Shown piece by piece: positions 49,402 to 58,130 of a stretch of 64,000 bases of DNA. The notes beneath the pieces are model-generated. The model was not told the DNA's origin. It was given only the letters and a program-made list of their open reading frames with translations, and searched no databases. The translations under genes and the position numbers were made by a program. Each line of letters starts with the position of its first letter. The stretch's first letter is position 1. Location: positions 1-64,000 of the forward strand of contig CAWCPM010000006.1 in the NCBI GenBank assembly GCA_963797565.1. The letters are read 5' to 3'. The stretch is from JAICYJ01 sp963797565 (lineage in GTDB: Bacteria > Actinomycetota > Thermoleophilia > Gaiellales > JAICJC01).

Positions 49402-50757
49402 TCGCCCGCGCAGCCGTCGCGGCAGGCGGTCGCGCCGGGTCACGTCGGCCAGCGTCTCGGCCCGCCGCACCAGCTCGGCGCGGTCGCCCGAGACCAGCAC
49501 GGACGCCGGACGCGGCATCGAGTTGAAGTTGCCCGCCAGCGTCTCCTCGTAGGCGCCGGTGGCGAGGAAGGCGATCACATCGCCGACGGCGATCCCGCCC
49601 GGCAGCCGCGCGCCGGGCGTGATCGTGTCGAAGCCGCAGCTGACGCCGACCACATCCACCTCCTGGTCCGGGCCCGCCACCGGGTCGGTGCAGACCGGGT
49701 CCCAGCGGCTGTGCTCCCAGCCGGTGTCGCTCAGCAGCACCTCGGAGCTGTCGCAGCCGACCCACACGCGCGGCACCGGTGCAGCCTGGCGCTTCACGTT
49801 CAGCACGGTCGACAGGTGCACCCCTGCGCTGCCGTACACGGCCCGGCCGGGCTCGATCTCGAGCGCGATGCCCCTCGGGTCGACGCCCGAGGCCCTCAGC
49901 GCCTCGGCCAGGCCGCCCGCGACCGCGCCGGCGTACTCGGCGGGGCTGGGGGTGTGTGCCGGCGCCGCACGCAGCGCGCGGCCCGTGGGGTCACCGGGAT
50001 ACGAGTAGCCGCCGCCGAGGTCGATCTCGCGCGGTGTCCAGCCCGGCATGGCGCGTGCCAGCTCGCCGACCAGCGCGCCCAGACGCTGCGCGTGCAGGCG
50101 AAACGGCTCGACCGCCGACGTGTGCCGTCCGAGGTGGGCATGGACGCCGGCCAGGTCGACGCCCTCGAGGTCGAGCCGGCCCAGCGCCTCGCGCAGCCCG
50201 TCGATCGGGATGCCGGGCTTGTAGGCGTCGGCCACCTCTCCCAGCGGATCGTGCTCGGTGAACTCGCTGGTCGTCTCGAGGTCGGTCAGGTCCGGCCGCA
50301 GCCGCAGCCTCACGTGCGCGCGCCGCTCCAGCCGCCTGGCGGCGGCCGCGGCGGCGGCCAGCTCCTCGACGCTGTCAACGGTCAGACGGGCGCCGGCCGC
50401 GATCGCTCGGACGATCAGCGCCTCGGGCTTGGTCGAGCCGTTGACCGAGATCAGCTCGGCCGGCGTACCGGCATCGAGCGCGATCTCGAGCTCGGAAGCG
50501 CCGAACACGTCGCAGCCGGCGCCCTCGTCGTTCAGGATGCGGCGAAGCGCGATCGTGGGGTTGGCCTTGAGCGAGACCAGCACGCGGGTGGGGCCGTGGG
50601 GCCACGCATCGCGCAGGGCCGTGCGCCACGCCCGCACGTTCGCGCGCAGGGCCGCCTCGGAGGTGACGTAGAGCGGGGTGCCGAAGCGGGCGGCCAGGTC
50701 GGATGCTGCGGTTGACTCGATCATCAGCCGGCCTGCATCCTGGCGGATCGGATCCAT
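49402..50757 (-). CDS. LysA-like PLP-dependent decarboxylase (fold type III), stop apparently lost
   Basis: About 451 residues of an ornithine/diaminopimelate decarboxylase-type enzyme: PLP lysine Lys64 in VLVSLKANP, DVFGASELEIALDAG, HAHLGRH, the phosphate loop DLGGGYSYPG and EIEPGRAVYGSAG. The substrate loop reads GVSCGFDTITPG instead of the usual CESxD form, so diaminopimelate itself is doubtful. The reading frame does not stop where the family ends: the codon after LPRRLRG is CGA at 49404-49402 where TGA would be expected, and the frame stays open out of frame through the VOC gene to 48991. A single T-to-C change would explain this. It heads a unit with the VOC gene. Confidence 0.8.
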
Positions 50758-50791
50758 GGTTCAGCGTACCCCGGCCCGGCCGGCTTGGGTA

Positions 50792-50817
50792 GACGGCCGC
50801 GGGCGCCCGCGGCCGTC
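50792..50817 (-). terminator. Perfect hairpin downstream of a VOC gene
   Basis: GACGGCCGCGGGC is followed directly by its exact complement (13-bp arms, so an 11-bp stem with a GCGC-type loop). It lies 24 bp past the stop of the AraC-linked VOC gene and upstream of the decarboxylase start. Confidence 0.75.
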
Positions 50818-50841
50818 CACCCATTGGGTTAGATGCTTCCG

Positions 50842-51261
50842 TCAGCCGTCCGTGCGCTGCGTGATGCGGTGCTGGTTCCCGGACGGGTCGCGGAACCCGG
50901 CGTCGACGCCGTAGAACTGATCGACCGGCTCCTGCGTGATCTCGACGCCGCGGGTCTTGAGCTCGGCGACCGTGGCGCGGCAGTCCTCGACGGCGAGGAC
51001 GACTCCGCCGCCCGCACCCTGCGCGACCACATCGGCGAGCTTCGCGGCCAGCTCGGGCGATGCCGGCATCGCATCGGTCCTGCAAAGGATCAGCTGCAGG
51101 TCGGGCTGGCTGGGCGGCCCGACGGTCAGCCAGCGGAAGTTGTTGAACTCGGGGACGGTGACGTCCTCGCGCACCTCGAAGCCGAGCTTGTCGGTGTAGA
51201 ACTCGAGCGCCTCGTCCTGGTCGCGTACCCAGACGTTGACGTGGGAGATCGTGGTCTTCAT
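50842..51261 (-). CDS. VOC superfamily protein (AraC-linked)
   Basis: A 139-residue glyoxalase-fold protein: TISHVNVWVRDQDEALEFYT, FEVREDVTVPEFNNFRWLTV, and the second module VVLAVEDCRATVAELKTRGV with FYGVDAGFRDPSGNQHRI. Metal positions His/Glu are only partly kept. A strong AGGAGG box precedes the ATG. It follows the AraC regulator by 35 bp on the same strand, and pairs of this kind are common in actinobacteria, suggesting that the regulator controls it. Ligand unknown; bleomycin-like binding is only a family possibility. Confidence 0.85.
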   Translation of the reverse strand: MKTTISHVNVWVRDQDEALEFYTDKLGFEVREDVTVPEFNNFRWLTVGPPSQPDLQLILCRTDAMPASPELAAKLADVVAQGAGGGVVLAVEDCRATVAELKTRGVEITQEPVDQFYGVDAGFRDPSGNQHRITQRTDG

Positions 51262-51296
51262 GTCGTTCCTCCTGTGGGGTGGTTGCTCGCCGCAGG

Positions 51297-51764
51297 CTAC
51301 GTCGCGACGTGCGCCCCGTCTTCTTCAAAGCTGCTCTCTATCGCGGGCAGCGGCACGGGCGCGCGCATCCGGCCACCGGCAGGCCGGCTGGCCGCCATCA
51401 GGATGCAGGTCGGGATGTGGGCCAGCTGCGCGGCCGGCGGGAAGCTGTCGCGGTAGGCGGTGGGGGTGGATCCGTACACGCGCTTGAAGCTGGAGGTGAA
51501 CGATCCGACGCTGGCCAGGCCGACGTCCATGCAGATCCTCGCCACCGAGTAGTCGGTGCCGCGCAGCAGCGACGCGGCCCGTTCCAGCCGCCGCGTCAGC
51601 AGGTACTGGTGGGGCGTCTCACCGAACGCGGTCTTGAACTGACGGGAGAAGTGGGCCGGCGACACATGGGCGGCGCGAGCCAGCGTGGGGACGTCCAGCG
51701 GGTCGGCGTAGCGCGCATCCATCAGGTCGCGGGCGCGCAGCAGGTGCCGGTTGAGCGATGCCAT
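51297..51764 (-). CDS. AraC-family transcriptional regulator
   Basis: A 155-residue regulator with the two helix-turn-helix AraC domain at the N-terminus: LNRHLLRARDLMDARYADPL, VPTLARAAHVSPAHFSRQFK and RICMDVGLASVGSFTSSFKRVYG. A C-terminal extension of about 45 residues (HIPTCILMAASRPAGGRMRA to AIESSFEEDGAHVAT) replaces the usual N-terminal sensing domain. The ATG is chosen at the domain boundary; a GTG 28 codons upstream is possible but would overlap the divergent gene's promoter. Cotranscribed with the VOC gene. Confidence 0.85.
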   Translation of the reverse strand: MASLNRHLLRARDLMDARYADPLDVPTLARAAHVSPAHFSRQFKTAFGETPHQYLLTRRLERAASLLRGTDYSVARICMDVGLASVGSFTSSFKRVYGSTPTAYRDSFPPAAQLAHIPTCILMAASRPAGGRMRAPVPLPAIESSFEEDGAHVAT

Positions 51765-51848
51765 GTCCGGAAGGGTGGCACATGTCGGCGGCGCAGGCAT
51801 AGGGATTCGCCCGATGCCGGTTCGGCGCCCCGCCCATAGGTTGGGCAC

Positions 51849-52011
51849 ATGACAACCACATCACATACCAGCGTCCTCGCCGCACCCGGCCAGCTCAACA
51901 AGCTGATCCGTGCGGCGTCACCCACCCTGATCGCGATCGCGCTGATCGTCGTGCGCCCTGGCCGGCTGGCACCTGGCCATCCAGACGGCGCTCAGCCGCG
52001 GCGGGCTCTAG
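51849..52011 (+). pseudogene. Small single-helix membrane protein, frameshifted
   Basis: Starts MTTTSHTSVLAAPGQLNKLI and runs into a membrane segment ASPTLIAIALIVV, then a one-base shift near 51955 puts the natural continuation ALAGWHLAIQTALSRGGL in the next frame, ending at TAG. The joined product would be about 53 residues with a long hydrophobic helix and an amphipathic tail. It diverges from the AraC gene with a shared promoter gap. Function not recognised; a single extra base or a sequencing error explains the break. Confidence 0.5.
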
Positions 52012-52016
52012 GTGAT

Positions 52017-52730
52017 CTAGGCGCTGCGGCGGAACAGCCGGCGCCAGCGTGAGCCGCTCTGTTCCTGTTCGTGCGAGGCCCGCTCGGCATTCAGTTGCTG
52101 CAGCACGTTGAACGTCGCCGCCTCGCCCGGCTCGCGCACCGCGGTCACGGCGCGAAGCTTCCTGCGCTCGGCCTGATCGATGGCGATGAACGTGCAGCCG
52201 ACCTGGAGCTGTCCGGCGACCTCTGCGATGCGCGCCACGCGCACCTCGGCCTCGACCACCGTCGCGAAGAAGCGGCCGGCGAAGCTGAGCCGGTCACCCG
52301 GCCGCAGCAGCCGCCGCGTCATGAACGCGACGCCGTTGTCTGACACGTCAACGATCGAGCCTTCGACCACGTCGCCGTCCACCACGTTCTGGCAGCTGTA
52401 CGCGATCAGCCGTGCATGGCCACCCATCGCCGTGCGATCCGCCTGACGCTGCCGCGCGTCCAGCCTGATCGAACGTGCGTGCAGGGTCACCCGAGCGAGC
52501 TCGTCCGTGTGGTACTCGGCCGACTCGACCTCGAAGCCCACCACCCACGGGCGCAGATCGTCGCCGTGGACACGCGCCGTCAGCAGGCCCCGCTCACTGA
52601 TCCGCATCCGGTCAGCCGTAGCGATCAGCCGCGTGCCGGAGCTCTCCACGGGGGACAGCTCGAGCCCGTTGCCCTGCTCATCGGTCACCGTCACGGCCGC
52701 GGTGCTCAGCCGCTCCACCGCCTGCGTCAT
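52017..52730 (-). CDS. PilZ-domain protein (c-di-GMP effector candidate)
   Basis: A 237-residue cytosolic protein. The C-terminal half has the PilZ signature: RQADR (RxxxR) and DVSDNG (D/NxSxxG), the residues that clamp cyclic di-GMP, followed by RRLLRPGDRLSFAGRFF. The N-terminal half resembles a YcgR-like flanking domain (VTDEQGNGLELSPVESSGT). An AAGG box precedes the ATG by eight bases. The degenerate HD-GYP regulator near 3 kb is the only other c-di-GMP-linked gene in the window. Role in motility or polysaccharide export cannot be placed. Confidence 0.8.
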   Translation of the reverse strand: MTQAVERLSTAAVTVTDEQGNGLELSPVESSGTRLIATADRMRISERGLLTARVHGDDLRPWVVGFEVESAEYHTDELARVTLHARSIRLDARQRQADRTAMGGHARLIAYSCQNVVDGDVVEGSIVDVSDNGVAFMTRRLLRPGDRLSFAGRFFATVVEAEVRVARIAEVAGQLQVGCTFIAIDQAERRKLRAVTAVREPGEAATFNVLQQLNAERASHEQEQSGSRWRRLFRRSA

Positions 52731-52789
52731 CGTCAACCTTGCCACGGCCCCGTTATCGGCAGACGCCGGCGATCTCTGAAACCGAGGCG

Positions 52790-53164
52790 CTATTGCGGCT
52801 TCGCGTACCTCGCCACACCGGTGAAATCGACCGCCACGCACGGCTCGTCGCCGACCGTCCAGGCGTCGTGGCCGGCGGGGATGATCACGGCATCGCCCGG
52901 TCCCACCTCGGACTCGGTGCCGTCGTCCATGACCACATGCATGCGGCCCGAGAGCACGTACAGGCTGTGGTGGGCCTGGCAGCTGTCGGTGCCGGCGATC
53001 GGCTTGACGTCATTGGACCAGCGCCAGCCCGCTTCGAACGTGCCCAGCCCCGCGGCCGTGTCGCCCAGGTGGACGACACGCATGGCGCCGTGGTCCTTGA
53101 ACGGCCTGACCTCGTCCGGGTGGTCGAAGCTCTTGACCTGCAGCTGTGACTCGGTGGCTGACAT
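52790..53164 (-). CDS. Cupin protein
   Basis: A 124-residue single cupin. Motif 1 reads CQAHHSLYVLSGRMHVVMDDG (two His and no Glu at the usual site) and motif 2 GDAVIIPAGHDAWTV with a His. A strong AGGAGG box precedes the ATG. It is 55 bp downstream of the nitroreductase gene and 59 bp upstream of PilZ on the same strand, so it may belong to a longer run with PAC2 and the nitroreductase. Likely a small metal-binding sensor or isomerase; not resolved. Confidence 0.8.
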   Translation of the reverse strand: MSATESQLQVKSFDHPDEVRPFKDHGAMRVVHLGDTAAGLGTFEAGWRWSNDVKPIAGTDSCQAHHSLYVLSGRMHVVMDDGTESEVGPGDAVIIPAGHDAWTVGDEPCVAVDFTGVARYAKPQ

Positions 53165-53219
53165 GCGGTTCCCTCCTGATGGGACGGTGACCGGCCCAGC
53201 ATATGCCCCTCGGGCAGAT

Positions 53220-53840
53220 CTACCAGCCGTCCCAGTGCACGACGTCGTCCAGCGGCCGTCTTCGCGCCGGCCGGAAGTCTGTGCCCGTGGTGTGGGCCAC
53301 CGGCAACAGCGCCACCTGGGTAACGGCGTCGTAGGGGATGCCCAGCAGCTCCGCCACCTCGCGCTCGTAGTCGAGGTGATAGGTCGTGAACACCGAGCCC
53401 AGGCCGTGCGCACGGGCCGCCAGCTGGAAGCTCCACGAGGCCTGCACGACCGATCCGTAGAGGGCTGCCAGCTCACCCGATGCCTGCCCCTCGGGGCGGC
53501 CTTCGATGCACGGGATCAGCAGCACCGGGACGCGGGGCATGATCCGGGCCAGGTGACGAGACGAGGCGGCCCCCGAAGCCTCGCCGGGCGGATCCTCATC
53601 GAGCGGTGTGCTCGAGTAGTCCTGCCATGCCCTGCGGTACCACTCGGCGACACCCGCGCGCACGGTCGCGTCCGTGACCACCACGAAGTGCCAGTTCTGG
53701 AGGTTGACCGACGTGGGAGCCTGCGTGGCGATCGAGAGGCAGTGCCGGATCGTCTCGCGGTCGACGGGGCGGTCGACGTCCAGCCGCCGTCGCACCGCGC
53801 GGGTGGTCGTCAACAGCTGCTCCGGCGTCAGGTCGAGCAC
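53220..53840 (-). CDS. Nitroreductase-family FMN oxidoreductase
   Basis: A 206-residue flavoprotein. The FMN phosphate motif TRAVRRRLD near the start, APTSVNLQNWHFVVVTD, and the GLGSVFTTYHLDYEREVAEL with LLPVAHTT region are typical of the NfsB-like dimer. Members reduce nitro groups, quinones or flavins with NAD(P)H; some act in ring reduction of cofactors. A GTG start directly abuts the PAC2 stop, so it is translationally linked to the PAC2 gene. Confidence 0.85.
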   Translation of the reverse strand: MLDLTPEQLLTTTRAVRRRLDVDRPVDRETIRHCLSIATQAPTSVNLQNWHFVVVTDATVRAGVAEWYRRAWQDYSSTPLDEDPPGEASGAASSRHLARIMPRVPVLLIPCIEGRPEGQASGELAALYGSVVQASWSFQLAARAHGLGSVFTTYHLDYEREVAELLGIPYDAVTQVALLPVAHTTGTDFRPARRRPLDDVVHWDGW

Positions 53841-54698
53841 TCAGGCCTCCCCGTCGGGTTCGTTGTGCCGCAGGAAGCGCTCGATCTCGCGCGCCAGCTC
53901 GTCGCCGGACGGCAGGTGATGCTCCTCCATGTCGCCCGCCACCGACTCCAGCTGCTCGACGGTCTGGCGCAGCATGGCGTCGCTGGCCACGGCCGCGTCG
54001 TAGCGGGCTCGCTGCTCGTGCTCCTCTTCGTGCAGGTCGTCCATCTGCAGGTCGACCTCGAGGTGGCGGCCGAGCCGCTCCAGCAGCGCGATGCTCGCGG
54101 CGGTGTAGCCGATGCTGGCGTAGGGCGGCACCTGCGCGAAGAATCCGATGGCGGGGATGCCGGATCCGCTGACCGCCATCTCCAGCGCCGAGAGTGCGGC
54201 CGACGGCACCCGCAGCAGGCCTTCGGGGCCGGGCGGCGTGCGCGGGCCGAGCAGGCCATCCTGCGAGGCCGTTGCCATCACCGGCACCGGCATGGTGTGC
54301 GCGACCGCTCCGGGCACGGCGCCGAGGCTGACCCACAGGGCCACGCCCAGCGATGCGACCAGCGCGGCCACGTCGGACGCCAGCTCCTGCCAGCGCAGAT
54401 CGGGCTCGGCGCCGGAGAAGATCAGCAGGTCGCGGCCGTCCACGGGCACGTGGCGGATCGCCAGCTCCGGCCAGCGCAGATCCGACAGCCGGCCGTCCTG
54501 CACGTCCAGGACGGGACGGCGTGAGCGGTAGTCGAAGATCGCGTCGGGGTCGAACGTGACCATCGGCTCGGCGTCGGCCGCGACGTGGGCCACGGCGCTG
54601 GACGCCGCCTCCGCCGCATCCACCCATCCGTCGAAGCACGCGATCATGACCGGATCGACGAGCGTCGGGGGATCGTCCGCCAGGCGGTACAGCGTCAT
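53841..54698 (-). CDS. PAC2-family protein (proteasome-assembly-chaperone-like)
   Basis: A 285-residue protein of the PAC2 (DUF75) family: LVDPVMIACFDGWVDAAEAA, FDPDAIFDYRSRRPVLDVQD, DLLIFSGAEPDLRW and SALEMAVSGSGIPAIGFFAQ VPPYAS-type segments. Actinobacterial members exist in Mycobacterium and Corynebacterium, where proteasomes are assembled and where they are implicated in chaperoning. No proteasome gene is in the window. It is the first gene of a run with the nitroreductase and possibly the cupin and PilZ genes. It diverges from a luciferase-like gene over 48 bp. Role is inferred from family only. Confidence 0.85.
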   Translation of the reverse strand: MTLYRLADDPPTLVDPVMIACFDGWVDAAEAASSAVAHVAADAEPMVTFDPDAIFDYRSRRPVLDVQDGRLSDLRWPELAIRHVPVDGRDLLIFSGAEPDLRWQELASDVAALVASLGVALWVSLGAVPGAVAHTMPVPVMATASQDGLLGPRTPPGPEGLLRVPSAALSALEMAVSGSGIPAIGFFAQVPPYASIGYTAASIALLERLGRHLEVDLQMDDLHEEEHEQRARYDAAVASDAMLRQTVEQLESVAGDMEEHHLPSGDELAREIERFLRHNEPDGEA

Positions 54699-54746
54699 CA
54701 GTGGAGCATAGGCAACGGCGGAGCGAACGGTTGGTAGCATCGCGCC

Positions 54747-55769
54747 ATGAAGCTCGGCTACGGCCTCATCACCTGCCAGCGGCCACCCGGCGACGAGCGC
54801 AGCGACGCCGACCTCTACCGCCAGGCGATCGAGCTGGCGGTCGAGGCAGAGCGACTGGGCTTCGACTCGGTGTGGCTGACCGAGCACCACTTCGTGGATG
54901 ACGGCTACATGCCGTCGCTGATGGCGGTGGCGGCTGCCGTCGCCGCCCGCACCGAGCGGATCGAGATCGGCACCGGCCTGCTGCTGGCGCCGCTGCACGA
55001 CCCGGTGCGGCTGGCCGAGGACGCGGCCACCGTCGACCTGCTGTCCCACGGCCGGCTGCTGCTGGGCCTGGGCATGGGCTGGCGGGCGGAGGAGTTCGAG
55101 GGACTCGGCATCCCCATGTCGGAACGACGCACTCGGCTGATCGACGCCGTCTCGGTGCTGCGCCAGTCCTGGGGCGACGGGCTGGTGACCGGGACGAAGC
55201 GGCGCCGCTATCCGGGCATGAGCGTGCGGCCCAAGCCGTTCCGGCCGGGCGGGCCGCCGATCTGGATCGGGGCGGTTGCCGAGCCGGCGGTGCGGCGCGC
55301 GGGCAGGATCGGCGACGGCTACATGGGCGGCGACAGCGGGCCGGCGGAGTTCGCCGAGCAGGTGGGATGGGCGCGCGAGGGGCTGGCCGAGGCCGCCGTG
55401 CAACGGCCGTTCGAGCTCAGCATCTACCAGCCCACCTTCGCGTGGGAGGGTGAGGACGCCTGGCCGCTGGTGCGCGATCACCGCCACTACCTGAACTGGA
55501 AGTACGAGGACATGGACGAGGCTCGCGGCCGCGCCGGCGACGCCCCGCAGCCTCCGCCGCTGACTCCTGAGTCGGAGGCGGAGATCCGCCGCCATGTGCT
55601 GGTGGGTACGCCCGAGCAGGTGGCCGAGGGCATCCGCGCCTACAGCGAGGCCGCCGGCGGCGATCTGCACTTCGTGGCGCAGCTCTACTGGCCGGGCATG
55701 CCGTACGAGCGGCAGCGTGAGGCGATGCGCGTGTTCGCCGAGCGGGTGGCGCCGTTGCTGCGTGGCTAA
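54747..55769 (+). CDS. Luciferase-like (LLM) F420-type oxidoreductase, second
   Basis: A 340-residue TIM-barrel enzyme: RLGFDSVWLTEHHFVDDGYM, IEIGTGLLLAPLHDPVRLAE, SHGRLLLGLGMGWRAEEFEG and WIGAVAEPAVRRAGRIGDGY. It belongs to the F420 or FMN monooxygenase group, distinct from the one near 5 kb. The HHF segment and long insertion (YLNWKYEDMDEARGRAG) set it closer to the alkanal-monooxygenase-like branch. It converges with the FAD amine oxidase (4-bp overlap). Substrate unknown. Confidence 0.85.
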   Translation: MKLGYGLITCQRPPGDERSDADLYRQAIELAVEAERLGFDSVWLTEHHFVDDGYMPSLMAVAAAVAARTERIEIGTGLLLAPLHDPVRLAEDAATVDLLSHGRLLLGLGMGWRAEEFEGLGIPMSERRTRLIDAVSVLRQSWGDGLVTGTKRRRYPGMSVRPKPFRPGGPPIWIGAVAEPAVRRAGRIGDGYMGGDSGPAEFAEQVGWAREGLAEAAVQRPFELSIYQPTFAWEGEDAWPLVRDHRHYLNWKYEDMDEARGRAGDAPQPPPLTPESEAEIRRHVLVGTPEQVAEGIRAYSEAAGGDLHFVAQLYWPGMPYERQREAMRVFAERVAPLLRG

Positions 55770-57013
55770 GAGCCGAGCACGTGCGCCGCGGCCGCGGCAC
55801 CGCTGACCAGCGCCCCCTCGAACCAGCCGGCGTGCTGCCTGGCCATGTCGGATCCGGCGAACGCGACGCGACCGACCGGGTCGAACCGGTCAGGGGAGAC
55901 GAGGTCGATGCGCCCCGCCGGCGCTGTCAGCCAGGTACCCCGCGATGCGGGGTCGGCGATCCAGTCGTGCTGCGCCCAGTCCACGAGCTCGGCATCAGGA
56001 TGGAAGGCGCGGAGGGCGCGCTCGACGTGCTGCCGCGCGGCCGGGTCGAAGCGGTCGTCCTGCCAGCCGAAGCCGGTGACCAGCACGCGGCCGTCCTCGG
56101 CGGTGTCGGCGTACAGCCAGTTCAGGCCCGGGCCGATGCCGACCGCGATGCCGTGCGGCTCAACCCCGCGCGCCAGCATCAGCACCTTCACGGCCCTGCC
56201 CGCGTTGGCGCCGGCGGCCTCGGCCAGGCGTGGCGGCAGCTCCGGCGCGAACGAGATCTGCGGCAGGCAGTTGAGCGGCACGGCCAGCACCAGCGCCTGG
56301 GCCTCGTGCACCTCTCCGCTCGCGGTGGTGCAGACGACGCCGGCATCGTCGTGCTCGACCGTCGCCACCGCCGTCCCCAGGCGCAGGTCGACGACGTCCC
56401 GTGCCATCGACTCGGCCAGCGCGCTCCATCCCGGCAGCGGCCCGTGTGCCAGGCACGTGAGCAGCCCGGTCAGGCCGCCGTGCTCGTGGATCACCGCGAG
56501 CGCGTCGTTCGCGGCGCCATGGTGCGGTGAGGCGCCGCCCATCAACTGCCACCATCCCAGCAGGAAGTCGCGCAGTGCATCGCTCGGCTGCAGCCGCTCC
56601 ACGTACTCGGCCGCGGACAGCGCCGCCAGTGCCTGGTCGCCGGCCGCCACCCGCTCGGCGTCGTCGCGAACGCGGGCCAGCGCCGCCTCCAGCGTGGCCA
56701 GCTCCTGCCACGGCACCGGCGTGCCCAGGCGCAGCTCGCCGGCGGTCAGCCAGCGCGCCGATCGCACGGGCGGGTAGTCGCGCACCGCCATGCCGTAGCG
56801 CGCCAGCTCCGCCCGCACCTGATCGTGCTCCGGCGTGAACCAGGAGCCGCCCAGCTCGACGGTACGGCCTCCAAGCGAGACCGAGTAGCCGCGCCCGCCG
56901 ACGCGGTCGCGGGACTCCAGCACGGTCACGGCAATGCCCGCGTCGGCCAGGTCACGCGCGGCCCGCAGGCCTGCCAGGCCGGCCCCGGCCACGATCACCC
57001 GGCGGTCGCTCAC
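55766..57013 (-). CDS. FAD-dependent amine oxidase/monoamine-oxidase-like protein
   Basis: A 415-residue flavoprotein: dinucleotide loop VIVAGAGLAGLRAARDLADA with the downstream ESRDRVGGRG motif, ELGGSWFTPEH, and a closing FAD motif GRVAFAGSDMARQHAGWFEG. The middle domain varies and would set the substrate. The family includes amine oxidases, protoporphyrinogen oxidases and phytoene desaturases; the closest pattern is the bacterial flavin monoamine oxidase. GTG start; upstream lies the region where the TGGTTGATTCCA motif recurs. Confidence 0.85.
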   Translation of the reverse strand: MSDRRVIVAGAGLAGLRAARDLADAGIAVTVLESRDRVGGRGYSVSLGGRTVELGGSWFTPEHDQVRAELARYGMAVRDYPPVRSARWLTAGELRLGTPVPWQELATLEAALARVRDDAERVAAGDQALAALSAAEYVERLQPSDALRDFLLGWWQLMGGASPHHGAANDALAVIHEHGGLTGLLTCLAHGPLPGWSALAESMARDVVDLRLGTAVATVEHDDAGVVCTTASGEVHEAQALVLAVPLNCLPQISFAPELPPRLAEAAGANAGRAVKVLMLARGVEPHGIAVGIGPGLNWLYADTAEDGRVLVTGFGWQDDRFDPAARQHVERALRAFHPDAELVDWAQHDWIADPASRGTWLTAPAGRIDLVSPDRFDPVGRVAFAGSDMARQHAGWFEGALVSGAAAAAHVLGS

Positions 57014-57105
57014 GGGGCCAATTTAGAGTGGTTGATTCCAACTATTGTCCGACGCGATGAGTCCCGACGACAGAAACCGGCAAGGGCGCAGCAGCGATTG
57101 CAGAC

Positions 57106-58130
57106 GTGGCAACGGCGCTCGAGGCGTGCGCCGTCGCGTTCGTGAAGGAGCACCGGCTGCCCGGGGCGTCGGTGGCGGTCGTGCATGGCGACGACCTGGC
57201 CTGGTCTGCCGCGTCGGCTTCTGCGACATCGACGCCCGGCGGGCGCCGGACGAGGGCACGCTCTACCGGGTGGCCTCGATCACGAAGACGTTCACCGGCA
57301 CAGCCATCATGCAGCTGCGCGACGAGGGTCGCCTGGGTCTGGACGACCCGGTCGCCGGCCACCTGCCGGAGCTGCGGCGCCGGGAGCCGCCGTCGGCTCG
57401 ATCGACAACGTCACCATCCGCATGCTGCTGTCCCACGAGTCGGGGCTGATGGGCGACCCACCGGGCACGGACTGGCACGGACCCACGTACCAGGGCGCGC
57501 CCGCCGGCGAACCTGGCACGGGCCGCCGAGATCGGCACCCGGGTGCCGCCCTACACACAGCAGAAGTACTCCAACATGGGGTACCAGCTGCTGGGCGAGG
57601 TGGTGGCGCGCGTCTCCGGCCGTCCCTACGCCGAGTACGTCCAGGAGCAGATCCTCGACCCGCTGGAGATGGGCGCGACGGGGTTCCTGCCGCTGCCCGA
57701 TGCGCTGCGAAGTGCGGAGGGCGATCGGGTACGCGCCGCGCGGATTCAGCGACGAGTTGCGGGAGACGGTGGCGGCGCTCGATTGCCAGGCCGAGGGTGG
57801 CCTGCTCTCGTGCGTGAAGGACATGGCTCGCTGGATCTCGTTCCAGCTGCGCGAGGACGGCGGCGAACGATCCGGCGCGCAGGTGCTGGCCGGACCGACC
57901 CTGGCCGAGATGCACCGTCCGCGCTACCTGGGCGACCTGGCCTGGACGGAGGCGTGGGGGATCAGCTGGTACGCGGTGTGGCGTGGACGATGTGATCTGG
58001 GTGCAGCACTCAGGCGGACTGCACGGGTTCAGGACAAACGTCTGCTTCGAGACGAAGCATCGTCTGGGGGCGATTGCGTTTGTGAACGGGGACGGTGACG
58101 TCGAGGAGCTGGCCATGGATCTGGGGACGA
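57106..58130 (+). pseudogene. Serine beta-lactamase-like hydrolase, decayed copy 1
   Basis: Pieces of one class C/PBP-type serine hydrolase (PF00144) appear in order but in changing frames: VATALEACAVAFVKEHRLPG, then TLYRVASITKTFTGTAI (catalytic SxxK), IDNVTIRMLLSHESGLMGD, KYSNMGYQLLGEVVARVSGR (YxN), GLLSCVKDMARWISFQLRED and VIWVQHSGGLHGF (HxG). Five frame changes lie near 57210, 57395, 57508, 57715 and 57980. The 3' domain is missing, and the sequence passes into copy 2 at a short homology near 58131, as from recombination between repeats. No product can be made as it stands. Confidence 0.75.
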
